DNA of 42,297 nt, from NCBI GenBank assembly GCA_017646745.1, contig JAGCLY010000022.1:1-42297 (forward strand). The letters are read 5' to 3'. Position numbers and translations under genes: made by a program. The notes beneath the pieces are model-generated. The model did no database searches. It saw only the letters and a program-made list of their open reading frames with translations, and was not told the DNA's origin. The DNA is from Clostridia bacterium. GTDB lineage: Bacteria > Bacillota > Clostridia > Oscillospirales > CAG-272. This document shows, in pieces, positions 33,032 to 39,298 of this stretch. Position 1 is the first letter of the stretch. The number at the start of each line of letters is the position of its first letter.

Positions 33032-34006
33032 TTATCTCCTTTTTATTTTGAAGATCTTTTTAAGATTGCCCCAAAATGAGGTGTCCTCCTCTACCTCGGA
33101 GCTTATGCCCTCCTCAATAATACGCGCAAACATACCTGAGGAGTATTCATAGGATTTGTTTTCATAAATGAATATGAACTTATCTATGCTACCAATGTGA
33201 GAGAAGAATACTCTGATCTCGGTTTCGCCAGAATCGTCAAACAGACAAAGATATCGGGCAGTCATCTTTACCTTAACAGCAATGTCGGCTTGCTCGGTAA
33301 GATACTCTAAATCCTCGAACACCTCTCCCGAGATCCTATCGAGAAATTCATCATTTACAGTTTCAGCCTTAATCTCCTCCATATGCTCGGTAACGTCGAA
33401 TTCCTCAAGCTTCGAGCAAATAGAGCTCATCATTTCGCTAAGCTTCATCTTAGGTGCTATACGAACCTGCAGCGAGCGAATGTAATCTGCATTTTCATTT
33501 CTGTTAATCTTGTTGTGCAGCTCTTCGGATGTAAGAAGATCCAAAACGCCCTTGGGGAAATGCTGATCTCCCACCTCGTAGGGTATCTTCTTGTATTTCA
33601 GGTTTTTGGGCACGTGATAAACTGTCAGTCTGAACTGAGGATCAATATTTACAAGAGCGGATATTGCGCCCTGGGGGGCCAGCTGAGCATAAGAATAGTT
33701 AGTGCCATCATCGGTATTGGAGAAAATGTCAAAGGAGCCCGGATGTCTGTGCCAAAGGCCTATGAGCGACAGGTTCTTTTTATACATTCTTGCAATTTTG
33801 TTGATAAGATGGGTCACGTATTTTTGATCATACTCGAAGTATGCCACCTCAAATATTGATGTAGGGCCGGGATCAATTGCCTCAACTATATACCACGTTT
33901 CGTCTTCGTAATAACCTAAGAAAACACCGCCGGTTTCGGTGGTAATCTTCTCATAGGTTTCAGAAAGCAGAGCGGTGTAGGCTCTGTTCGAAAAAACAAC
34001 TTTCAT
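33032..34006 (-). CDS. JAMM/JAB (MPN+) isopeptidase-like protein
   Basis: The 324-residue protein has a complete JAMM zinc-protease motif: E24 in TETGGVFLG, H86-R-H88-P in GLWHRHPG, then S96 and D99 (HxHx7SxxD). Enzymes of this type remove ubiquitin-like proteins from targets or trim their precursors. The C-terminal half (160-324) is a separate, partly helical domain rich in acidic residues; its tail (FWGNLKKIFKIKRR) is basic and amphipathic and might touch membrane. The gene starts after an in-operon terminator-like hairpin and a TAGGAGAAAAAAT ribosome site. Confidence 0.93.
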   Translation of the reverse strand: MKVVFSNRAYTALLSETYEKITTETGGVFLGYYEDETWYIVEAIDPGPTSIFEVAYFEYDQKYVTHLINKIARMYKKNLSLIGLWHRHPGSFDIFSNTDDGTNYSYAQLAPQGAISALVNIDPQFRLTVYHVPKNLKYKKIPYEVGDQHFPKGVLDLLTSEELHNKINRNENADYIRSLQVRIAPKMKLSEMMSSICSKLEEFDVTEHMEEIKAETVNDEFLDRISGEVFEDLEYLTEQADIAVKVKMTARYLCLFDDSGETEIRVFFSHIGSIDKFIFIYENKSYEYSSGMFARIIEEGISSEVEEDTSFWGNLKKIFKIKRR

Positions 34007-34018
34007 ATTTTTTCTCCT

Positions 34019-34065
34019 AAAAAAATCAAGCTCCCGTCAAAAAGCTGGTTTTTAACGAGAACTTG
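34019..34065 (-). terminator. In-operon terminator/attenuator between E2-like and JAMM genes
   Basis: On the minus strand CAAGTTCTCGTTAAAAA pairs over 17 positions with TTTTTGACGGGAGCTTG (5-nt loop); three pairs are G-U, possible only in minus-strand RNA. Seven T follow. This is a good intrinsic terminator in the middle of the gene array and would lower expression of the JAMM-E1-ATPase part. Confidence 0.8.
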
Positions 34066-34076
34066 AATATCTGGTA

Positions 34077-34616
34077 TTAATAGTTACCTTCCAAAGCAAC
34101 ATCGTCGCTTATTTCTCCATTTATCCACATCTCGCACAGCAACATCCACTTACATGCCCAGCTAAGTGCGGTAGCAGCGGAGGTTGATGTCTGACCGGCC
34201 TTAAAGTATTTAGGATCGGCGGTACAAATGAAGTACTCATCCTCTCTACCGAATCCCTCTCTGTAAATGTGGGGCAAGCCCAAGCCAAAGCCCCTCTTAA
34301 CGCAAGCATCATAGCTGCCGTAAGTCTGCTCAAGAAGAGGCATTGTCTGCTTAGCAATATCCTTAAGTCTGGGGCTGACGGGAAGAATCTGAACCGATCC
34401 GCCGTATCCCTGCGCCTTAGGATGATCATTTCTGTAAATCAGCATAACGTCCCAAACAGTTCCACCGGGAACGGGCTGTACCTTACCGCGCCAATAGAGT
34501 CTGCCGGAGCCATCCTGAAGCTGCGCAATCTTGAACTGGGGGAAGAATTTTTGCATTGCCATAACCTCAGCCTGATAGAGCTGAGGATCATTCTGATACC
34601 AATAATATCCTGCCAT
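34077..34616 (-). CDS. UBC-fold E2-like protein
   Basis: The 179-residue protein has the sequence plan of bacterial E2-like proteins. An early strand pair gives GRLYWRGKVQ and VWDVMLIYRNDHP (about 55-66), then comes a VQILPVSP segment. A His (H116, PHIY) precedes a hydrophobic strand ending in the candidate catalytic cysteine C131 (YFICTADP), and a C-terminal helix WACKWMLLCEMWINGE follows. This order resembles the 'H...LC...W...yE.W..G' layout of E2 domains that work with ThiF-type E1 and JAB proteins. The call rests on pattern and on its place beside E1 and JAMM genes. AAGGAGAATCGAC precedes the ATG. Confidence 0.72.
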   Translation of the reverse strand: MAGYYWYQNDPQLYQAEVMAMQKFFPQFKIAQLQDGSGRLYWRGKVQPVPGGTVWDVMLIYRNDHPKAQGYGGSVQILPVSPRLKDIAKQTMPLLEQTYGSYDACVKRGFGLGLPHIYREGFGREDEYFICTADPKYFKAGQTSTSAATALSWACKWMLLCEMWINGEISDDVALEGNY

Positions 34617-34627
34617 GTCGATTCTCC

Positions 34628-34792
34628 TTATGCAAGCTTTCCGCTGGGAACCTGAATGGCGGTCTGGCCCTCTGCCTGTGCCTCGTGCTTGAACTCAACC
34701 TCACCGGAGGGGGCAACAACAACGTCCTGACCGTTTCTAAGTGCTTCTGCAAGTGCTCTGCGTCTTGCTACGATTGCATCATTATTTTCCAT
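34628..34792 (-). CDS. 54-residue microprotein, candidate modifier or adaptor
   Basis: This short gene lies between the B-box protein and the E2-like gene. AAAAGGAG lies eight bases before its ATG, and its stop overlaps the ribosome site of the E2-like gene, so it is well placed to be translated. The protein begins MENNDAIVARRRALAEAL (an amphipathic helix) and then has VVVAPSGEVEF (two possible strands), ending TAIQVPSGKLA. It is too short for a full ubiquitin fold, but it ends Gly-Lys-Leu-Ala, so trimming of three residues by the JAMM enzyme would expose a C-terminal Gly. That use is speculation. An E2 adaptor is an alternative. Confidence 0.72.
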   Translation of the reverse strand: MENNDAIVARRRALAEALRNGQDVVVAPSGEVEFKHEAQAEGQTAIQVPSGKLA

Positions 34793-34828
34793 AGTAATGA
34801 TCTCCTTTTGATATTAATAGTATTTAGC

Positions 34829-34861
34829 GCTCATTGCAGAGCATTATGCCCCGCAATGAGC
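34829..34861 (-). promoter_or_regulatory. Hairpin before the 54-residue gene
   Basis: GCTCATTGC and GCAATGAGC form a 9-bp stem with a 15-nt loop between the B-box gene stop and the ribosome site of the microprotein gene. It may stabilise or process the mRNA. Confidence 0.5.
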
Positions 34862-34875
34862 ATGTTTTGTAAAGA

Positions 34876-35655
34876 TTAAGCTGCGAAGTTTCTGATGATC
34901 TCGCCGTTCTCGTTAATACTGGTAACGCAGTTACGGATAGAAGCCTCCGCCTGCTCCTCACCGTTACGAAGAACGTTCTGAGCAAATGCGTTGTTCTGAA
35001 GTGTGCTATCCTCATTCATAAGGGTTGCAAGGTCAACGCCAACGTTCTGGCTACGAATAAGGGTGTATTCCATATAGTCCTTCATGTTCTGAAGAGCCTC
35101 AGTGTCGGACTTAATGAAGCCAGAGGTCTGAATCAAGTGCTTAATGCTGCTTGCGATCTTCTTGATAGTTCTTACAATAGAGCATACAGCCTCGATGATG
35201 AAGCTTACGAAGAAGGAAACGATGATGGAAATGAGGTTGAATCCTCCGCCCTTGATGCCGGCGAAGAAACGTGCGAAGAAGCACTTAATGAATGTCCAGA
35301 AGCAACCGCCGATAGCGCCGCCGATGGGACCGCCAATGACAAAACCAATAATTACACCGATGATAGTAGCGATGAAGTTAATGGTAATGCTGTATCTCTG
35401 CTTCTTAAGGGTTTGTACGTTCTCTGCAACAAGCTCCTGGCAGCAGTCGTAGCAAAGAGCTGCGCCTGCATACTCGCCAATGGCTACCTGATATGTCTCT
35501 GCACAATCCTGGCAAAGGGGCTTACCGCACTTTGCGCATACTGTAACAGCGCGCTCGTTATGGTGGAAATGACAGGAATTGCCATTACCGCCGGAGTTTG
35601 ATGGGGGTGTGAACGTGGGAACCGGGGGTGTGAATGTTGGGATATTGTTATCCAT
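34876..35655 (-). CDS. B-box-type zinc-finger membrane protein
   Basis: The 259-residue protein starts with a Pro/Thr-rich stretch (FTPPVPTFTPP) and then a B-box-like zinc finger: C28, H31, C40, C43, C48, C51 and further C68, C71. Two hydrophobic regions follow, about 92-122 (INFIATIIGVIIGFVIGG) and about 143-163, then a soluble helical C-terminus. B-box fingers in bacteria bind peptides or protein tags. As the only clear membrane protein in the first part of the locus it could anchor the soluble ATPase or recruit the E2-like protein; this is inference. Confidence 0.8.
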   Translation of the reverse strand: MDNNIPTFTPPVPTFTPPSNSGGNGNSCHFHHNERAVTVCAKCGKPLCQDCAETYQVAIGEYAGAALCYDCCQELVAENVQTLKKQRYSITINFIATIIGVIIGFVIGGPIGGAIGGCFWTFIKCFFARFFAGIKGGGFNLISIIVSFFVSFIIEAVCSIVRTIKKIASSIKHLIQTSGFIKSDTEALQNMKDYMEYTLIRSQNVGVDLATLMNEDSTLQNNAFAQNVLRNGEEQAEASIRNCVTSINENGEIIRNFAA

Positions 35656-35696
35656 GGTTCTAATTCTCCTTTATTAATTTAAAATAATAATCAAAT

Positions 35697-35966
35697 TTAA
35701 AATTTTACGCCGTTGTATTTTTCCAGCGCATCAGCAATTCTGTTTAATCTTGGAATAGCCGACTCTAAGGTGTTAATAGGGGATTGAGTAAGTCCGGAAA
35801 TGCGGTTTACAACCGATTTGAATTCCTGGCCCTGGCTATCACTCCATCCGCTGACATTACCAGAGCTCCTAACCTGAGCACTTATATCCTGCAGATTTTT
35901 GATAGTTTTTCTTAAATCGGCAGCTAACTTACGAACCGATTCGGGCGAAGCCTTAATTTGTGACAC
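35697..35966 (-). CDS. WXG100-like small secreted-type protein
   Basis: The 89-residue protein has the helix-turn-helix size and composition of WXG100 proteins, with GWSDSQGQEF at the turn (W-x-D in place of W-x-G) near residues 40-49. It has no signal peptide, as expected for substrates of type VII systems. It lies 12 bases downstream of another WXG100-like gene, suggesting a heterodimer pair. A TACCGTGTC region precedes a good ribosome site, AAGGAGGTATTACC. Confidence 0.82.
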   Translation of the reverse strand: MSQIKASPESVRKLAADLRKTIKNLQDISAQVRSSGNVSGWSDSQGQEFKSVVNRISGLTQSPINTLESAIPRLNRIADALEKYNGVKF

Positions 35967-35978
35967 GGTAATACCTCC

Positions 35979-36248
35979 TTATGCTTCTTCGTATTCTTGA
36001 AGAATTCCATCCAACTCTTGCAGAGTTTTATAGCATTCGCCAAGTTGCTTTACGGGATCCTTAATTGCATTGTTACATTCGTTAACGATTTCTCCAAGCT
36101 CTTTATACTTAGAATCCTTCCATCCGGAACCTGCATTGGCGTAATTGCTGCTTAAATTCTGCGACGCGCTTCTTAGTTCTTCCGCAGCAGCTTTGCAGGA
36201 TGACATCGCCTTTTTGACCGCGTCCCGGGTAACGTCTACACTAGCCAT
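35979..36248 (-). CDS. WXG100-like protein related to the toxin N-terminal domains
   Basis: The 89-residue protein has GWKDSKYKEL at the turn (W-x-D) and the pattern IVNECNNAIKDPVKQLGECYKTLQEL. The same spacing of Cys, K-x-P and a final EYE occurs in the N-terminal domains of both nearby toxins (25744-26676 and 24542-25297), so this free protein is probably their paralogue and perhaps their dimer partner or chaperone. AGGAGGATGCAAAA precedes the ATG. Confidence 0.85.
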   Translation of the reverse strand: MASVDVTRDAVKKAMSSCKAAAEELRSASQNLSSNYANAGSGWKDSKYKELGEIVNECNNAIKDPVKQLGECYKTLQELDGILQEYEEA

Positions 36249-36266
36249 TTTTGCATCCTCCTATCA

Positions 36267-37001
36267 TCAAGAATTTAAATATTCATTTAGATATTGAATA
36301 CACTGATCCACAGAGGATTTGCTGTGTGATGCAATATCGGATGAATCACTTTCCAAACTGCGAGCCTGTGTTTTCAGGTCGTTGGCCTCCTGGCTTATAG
36401 AGCGCATAAGGCTCTTCATCTGCTCATACTTGCTCTCGTTTCTCTGAACCTCGGCCTTTACCTGTGCAAGCTCTGTTTCTGTATCACTTTTCCTCGACTT
36501 TAAGCTGTCGATTTTTGTCTTATGCGATGAGATCTCCATCTTCTTAACCGAAATTTGTCGGCTAAGCGAGGAGCTCTGTGACTCCAAAGAGGAAATCTGA
36601 CTGTCGATGCCCGAGGTGTCGGGCGGCGAGGAATCCTCATCGTCACTGCTGCTCTGACTCTGCATTGCACTGCGCTGTGACCGAAGAGAGGAAATCTGAC
36701 CGTCAATCGCATCCTTCTGCGCCTCAAGCCGATCGACCTCGTGCTGCGCAGACATCAGCTGTGCCTCCTCATCCTTAAGTTCCTTTTCAATCTTGGCAAG
36801 CTCGGTCTCAACCTTCTTTTGCTTTTCCTTCAGTTGCTTAACCTTATCCTCCTGCGCCTTAACCTTATTCTCACAGGAAAAAACCACATCGTTGGTTCCC
36901 TTGCTGAGTCTGCCGGAAAATCCGGCGATATTGTTCTTAAAGGACTGCAGGGAACTTCTGACCCTTTTAAAGGAGTTTATATTAACATCAATAAAAGCCA
37001 T
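36267..37001 (-). CDS. Long coiled-coil protein of the WXG100 cluster
   Basis: The 244-residue protein begins like a WXG/LXG-type helical domain (INSFKRVRSSLQSF) and then forms two long coiled coils (about 40-110 and 140-225), separated by a Ser/Asp/Pro-rich break (SSSDDEDSSPPDTSG, about 115-130). This is an antiparallel hairpin design. No signal peptide or membrane segment is visible. It lies between WXG100-like genes with 13-18 base gaps, so it is likely a structural or secreted partner. No named family is recognised. Confidence 0.75.
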   Translation of the reverse strand: MAFIDVNINSFKRVRSSLQSFKNNIAGFSGRLSKGTNDVVFSCENKVKAQEDKVKQLKEKQKKVETELAKIEKELKDEEAQLMSAQHEVDRLEAQKDAIDGQISSLRSQRSAMQSQSSSDDEDSSPPDTSGIDSQISSLESQSSSLSRQISVKKMEISSHKTKIDSLKSRKSDTETELAQVKAEVQRNESKYEQMKSLMRSISQEANDLKTQARSLESDSSDIASHSKSSVDQCIQYLNEYLNS

Positions 37002-37014
37002 CTACCCTACCCCC

Positions 37015-37245
37015 TTAGTTCTGCGAGGCAACCGACTCAAACTTCTTAACATCGGAGGTAAACCTGTCCGCAGCGACAACAACGTTCTTTGAGTTGTTGG
37101 CAATCTGAGTAACCATCTTAGACAGCTTCTGAAACTTTTCGTCATGCCAATTTACACCGGCATCCTTGATATCCGACCTAAGCTGCTTTACAGACGACTG
37201 AAAGCGCTGTACTTCACCGGTTATGATATTCATACTACTGCTCAT
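37015..37245 (-). CDS. WXG100-like protein, first gene of the locus
   Basis: The 76-residue protein has NWHDEKFQKL at the turn (W-x-D) in a helical hairpin of WXG100 size. ATG 37245 is chosen because GGAGG stands seven to eight bases upstream; an earlier ATG would fall before it. It is the promoter-proximal gene, after a leader of about 140 bases. Confidence 0.8.
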   Translation of the reverse strand: MSSSMNIITGEVQRFQSSVKQLRSDIKDAGVNWHDEKFQKLSKMVTQIANNSKNVVVAADRFTSDVKKFESVASQN

Positions 37246-37640
37246 ATCTGCCTCCAAAATTTACTTAGTCACCAATAATTAAAGCCGACGGATGTGGGTA
37301 AAAACAACCAGCATTCAGCAATATGCATAAATTATGAACGAAAATATATAATTAGTTCACAAAGACATCGCAAAAAATTCATACAATATACAAATTATAC
37401 ACTATTTTAAGTATTTTGTCAACATAATTGTATAATTTTGTCAAAACATCGCAAAATAATTTTTCCGACACATAAACATAGTGTTTGCATAATTAAACCA
37501 ACATTTTGCATATTAATTCATTTACAGTCCTAACTCAGGCAAGAAGAAACGACGATAAAAAGCCGATTCGGGGCTTTTTGCTCGTTTTGGATATATTTGT
37601 TTTTGACATTTTAGCAACACAAGCAAGCCGTTAGTGATAG
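37246..37640. other. AT-rich control region of the toxin-delivery locus
   Basis: There is no gene in this interval. It holds the leader and promoter of the locus (37394-37422), and a small AAAAGCC / GGCTTTTT hairpin near 37557-37580 that may act as a second terminator for the gene at 37678-39210. Confidence 0.6.
37394..37422 (-). promoter_or_regulatory. Main promoter of the WXG100/E1-E2-JAB/FtsK locus
   Basis: On the minus strand TTGACA (37422-37417), a 17-base spacer and TATAAT (37399-37394) match sigma-A consensus exactly. A second TTGACA (37444-37439) lies 22 bases further upstream, within a direct repeat TTGACAAAAT. Confidence 0.85.
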
Positions 37641-37671
37641 AAAAAATCGCCCTGTATCAACAGGGCGATTT
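37641..37671 (-). terminator. Terminator of the 510-residue membrane protein gene
   Basis: A 12-bp stem (AAATCGCCCTGT / ACAGGGCGATTT, 4-nt loop) followed by T residues lies seven bases past the stop codon. Confidence 0.85.
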
Positions 37672-37677
37672 CGAGAT

Positions 37678-39210
37678 TTATTTCTTTTTCTTCTGGTACT
37701 CTACAACGTAGGGTGCGTAAGAGACGTCGGGGTTGTCGTAATATCTGTCCACGGTCTTAACCTCGGAAACAACCTTCTCGCGGAAGGTCAGGAGAAGAGC
37801 CACAACAGAGGCGAAGCCGATAATGGGACCGATGCCGATGCCAAAGCTTGCTGAATGTGTACCCGATACGAGAGAGCTGTTGCCGTTGACAATAAATACG
37901 ATAAGCAGAATTATCTGAACAGCGGCAATAACTGCAAGCCAAATTGCGGATTTTTTTATTTCCTTAACATTCTTATCGCCCACCAGCATTCTGATAACTC
38001 TATGACAAATCAAGGCAAGCAGAGCGAGGGTAACAAGATTGCTAAGATAAAATACCGTAGGAGTAAATGTATCGTAATGATTACCCTCTCCCATAATAAT
38101 TCCGTAAAGCAGGGTCTTGTCACGGCCGGCGACACGGCGGGAGGAGAGGAAATTGTTTAAATCGTTGCCAAGGGACAAGTTGCCCTCGCCCGTGGATGAT
38201 GATCTGTAGTAGCTGGTGTCATCGTAGGTCATTTCAAACACGTCGGTTGCATCAAAGCTGACCTTAGCGCTTCTGCGAGTGGATTTGGAGGTAATCTCAC
38301 AGCTCAAAACGGGAAGCATAACCGAAACAAGCAGAAGAACGCACATAAGGAATGCCAAAAGCTGCTTAGGCTGCTTCTTTCTATAGGTCTTAAAATCACC
38401 TGCGATAGCCAAAAGCCTCTTGCCATAGAAAACAAAGGCCAGGAATACAGCGGCAACCGCTATAAGCACAAATCCGATGCCGATACCGCTCTTTACCGCA
38501 AGGAAGCTGAGCTTGCCGATACCGATGGATGCGCCCTGAAGCAGGACAAATCCCATAAATGGCAAGAGGAGTGGGAGCATAAGGGCATATGTGTTAAGCT
38601 TCATCCTCGCATCTCTTACCGCCGCCAGGTGCTTTTCGTCATCCCTGTTCGCAAAGAAAATACACTTCAGCGAATTGAAGATTATAAGACCGCACACAAG
38701 CCAGAGGGCGAATATGGTAATAGCCATAACCATGGAGGAGAGATCGAGAGTTGAATATCCGCCTCGAAGCTCCAAGAAAACAAGATCCTTGGCAAGAGAG
38801 CTGTTGGTGATCCTTGGCGCCTCAGGATATCCCACACGCTTAAGGTTGCGATACTCAGGGGTGAGCTGAAGTCTGCTGGTAGGCATTTCGCTCATAGAAT
38901 AACCCGCAATCTTCAGACAATCAAGGGCATTGAAGCTTACGCTCATAGATCTTCCGCTGATCTCCGCCCGGGTATTTGCCAATGGCAAAAGAGTAAAAAT
39001 TATGAGCAGAACAGCGACAAAGAGCGAAATCAGATGTTTGTTTTTTTCTTTAGGCGGCTCCTCCACCTTGGCATCATCCTTTTTGATGACGTTACCGCGG
39101 GGTATAGAGCCGAAGCTGTTGATCGGAGCAACGTTTTCGGGATTTGCCGCATGCGGCTCATCCTTTGGCATCTCGTCTGCTTCCGAATTCAAGAGAGTTG
39201 TATCCCTCAT
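37678..39210 (-). CDS. Multi-pass membrane protein of unknown function
   Basis: The 510-residue protein has a polar N-terminus (1-58) and about eight hydrophobic segments (near 60-78, 155-180, 205-230, 235-262, 285-308, 390-412, 420-442, 455-478). The first segment in each half is followed by a similar exported stretch (SGRSMSVSFNALDCLKIAGY and RRSAKVSFDATDVFEMTY), suggesting an internal duplication. Between segments lie short extracellular loops with charged residues. No family is recognised. It follows the MBG/transglutaminase gene by 88 bases and probably works in the same envelope system. Confidence 0.75.
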   Translation of the reverse strand: MRDTTLLNSEADEMPKDEPHAANPENVAPINSFGSIPRGNVIKKDDAKVEEPPKEKNKHLISLFVAVLLIIFTLLPLANTRAEISGRSMSVSFNALDCLKIAGYSMSEMPTSRLQLTPEYRNLKRVGYPEAPRITNSSLAKDLVFLELRGGYSTLDLSSMVMAITIFALWLVCGLIIFNSLKCIFFANRDDEKHLAAVRDARMKLNTYALMLPLLLPFMGFVLLQGASIGIGKLSFLAVKSGIGIGFVLIAVAAVFLAFVFYGKRLLAIAGDFKTYRKKQPKQLLAFLMCVLLLVSVMLPVLSCEITSKSTRRSAKVSFDATDVFEMTYDDTSYYRSSSTGEGNLSLGNDLNNFLSSRRVAGRDKTLLYGIIMGEGNHYDTFTPTVFYLSNLVTLALLALICHRVIRMLVGDKNVKEIKKSAIWLAVIAAVQIILLIVFIVNGNSSLVSGTHSASFGIGIGPIIGFASVVALLLTFREKVVSEVKTVDRYYDNPDVSYAPYVVEYQKKKK

Positions 39211-39264
39211 AGGAGTTTCCTTTCTTATGCAGGGCTGTCCCTGCGACGAATGTCTTTTTTCTTG

Positions 39265-39289
39265 GGCGCCCGGTGCCTATCCGGGCGCC
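39265..39289 (-). promoter_or_regulatory. GC-rich hairpin between the transglutaminase-like and membrane protein genes
   Basis: GGCGCCCGG and CCGGGCGCC form a perfect 9-bp stem with a 7-nt loop. No T-tract follows on the minus strand, so read-through into the next gene is likely; it may serve as a stability element. Confidence 0.55.
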
Positions 39290-39298
39290 ATTTTGTTA

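Noticed and set aside
23110-37245. Classical type VIIb secretion system with EssA/EssB/EsaA and YukD
   Set aside because: None of these proteins is found in the window, and the ATPase lacks membrane helices, so a variant locus fits better.
23110-37245. Prophage or integrative element
   Set aside because: No integrase, terminase, capsid, relaxase or flanking att repeats are seen. The nearby tRNA-Pro at 20063 is intact, and I found no repeated copy of its 3' end at the other side of the locus.
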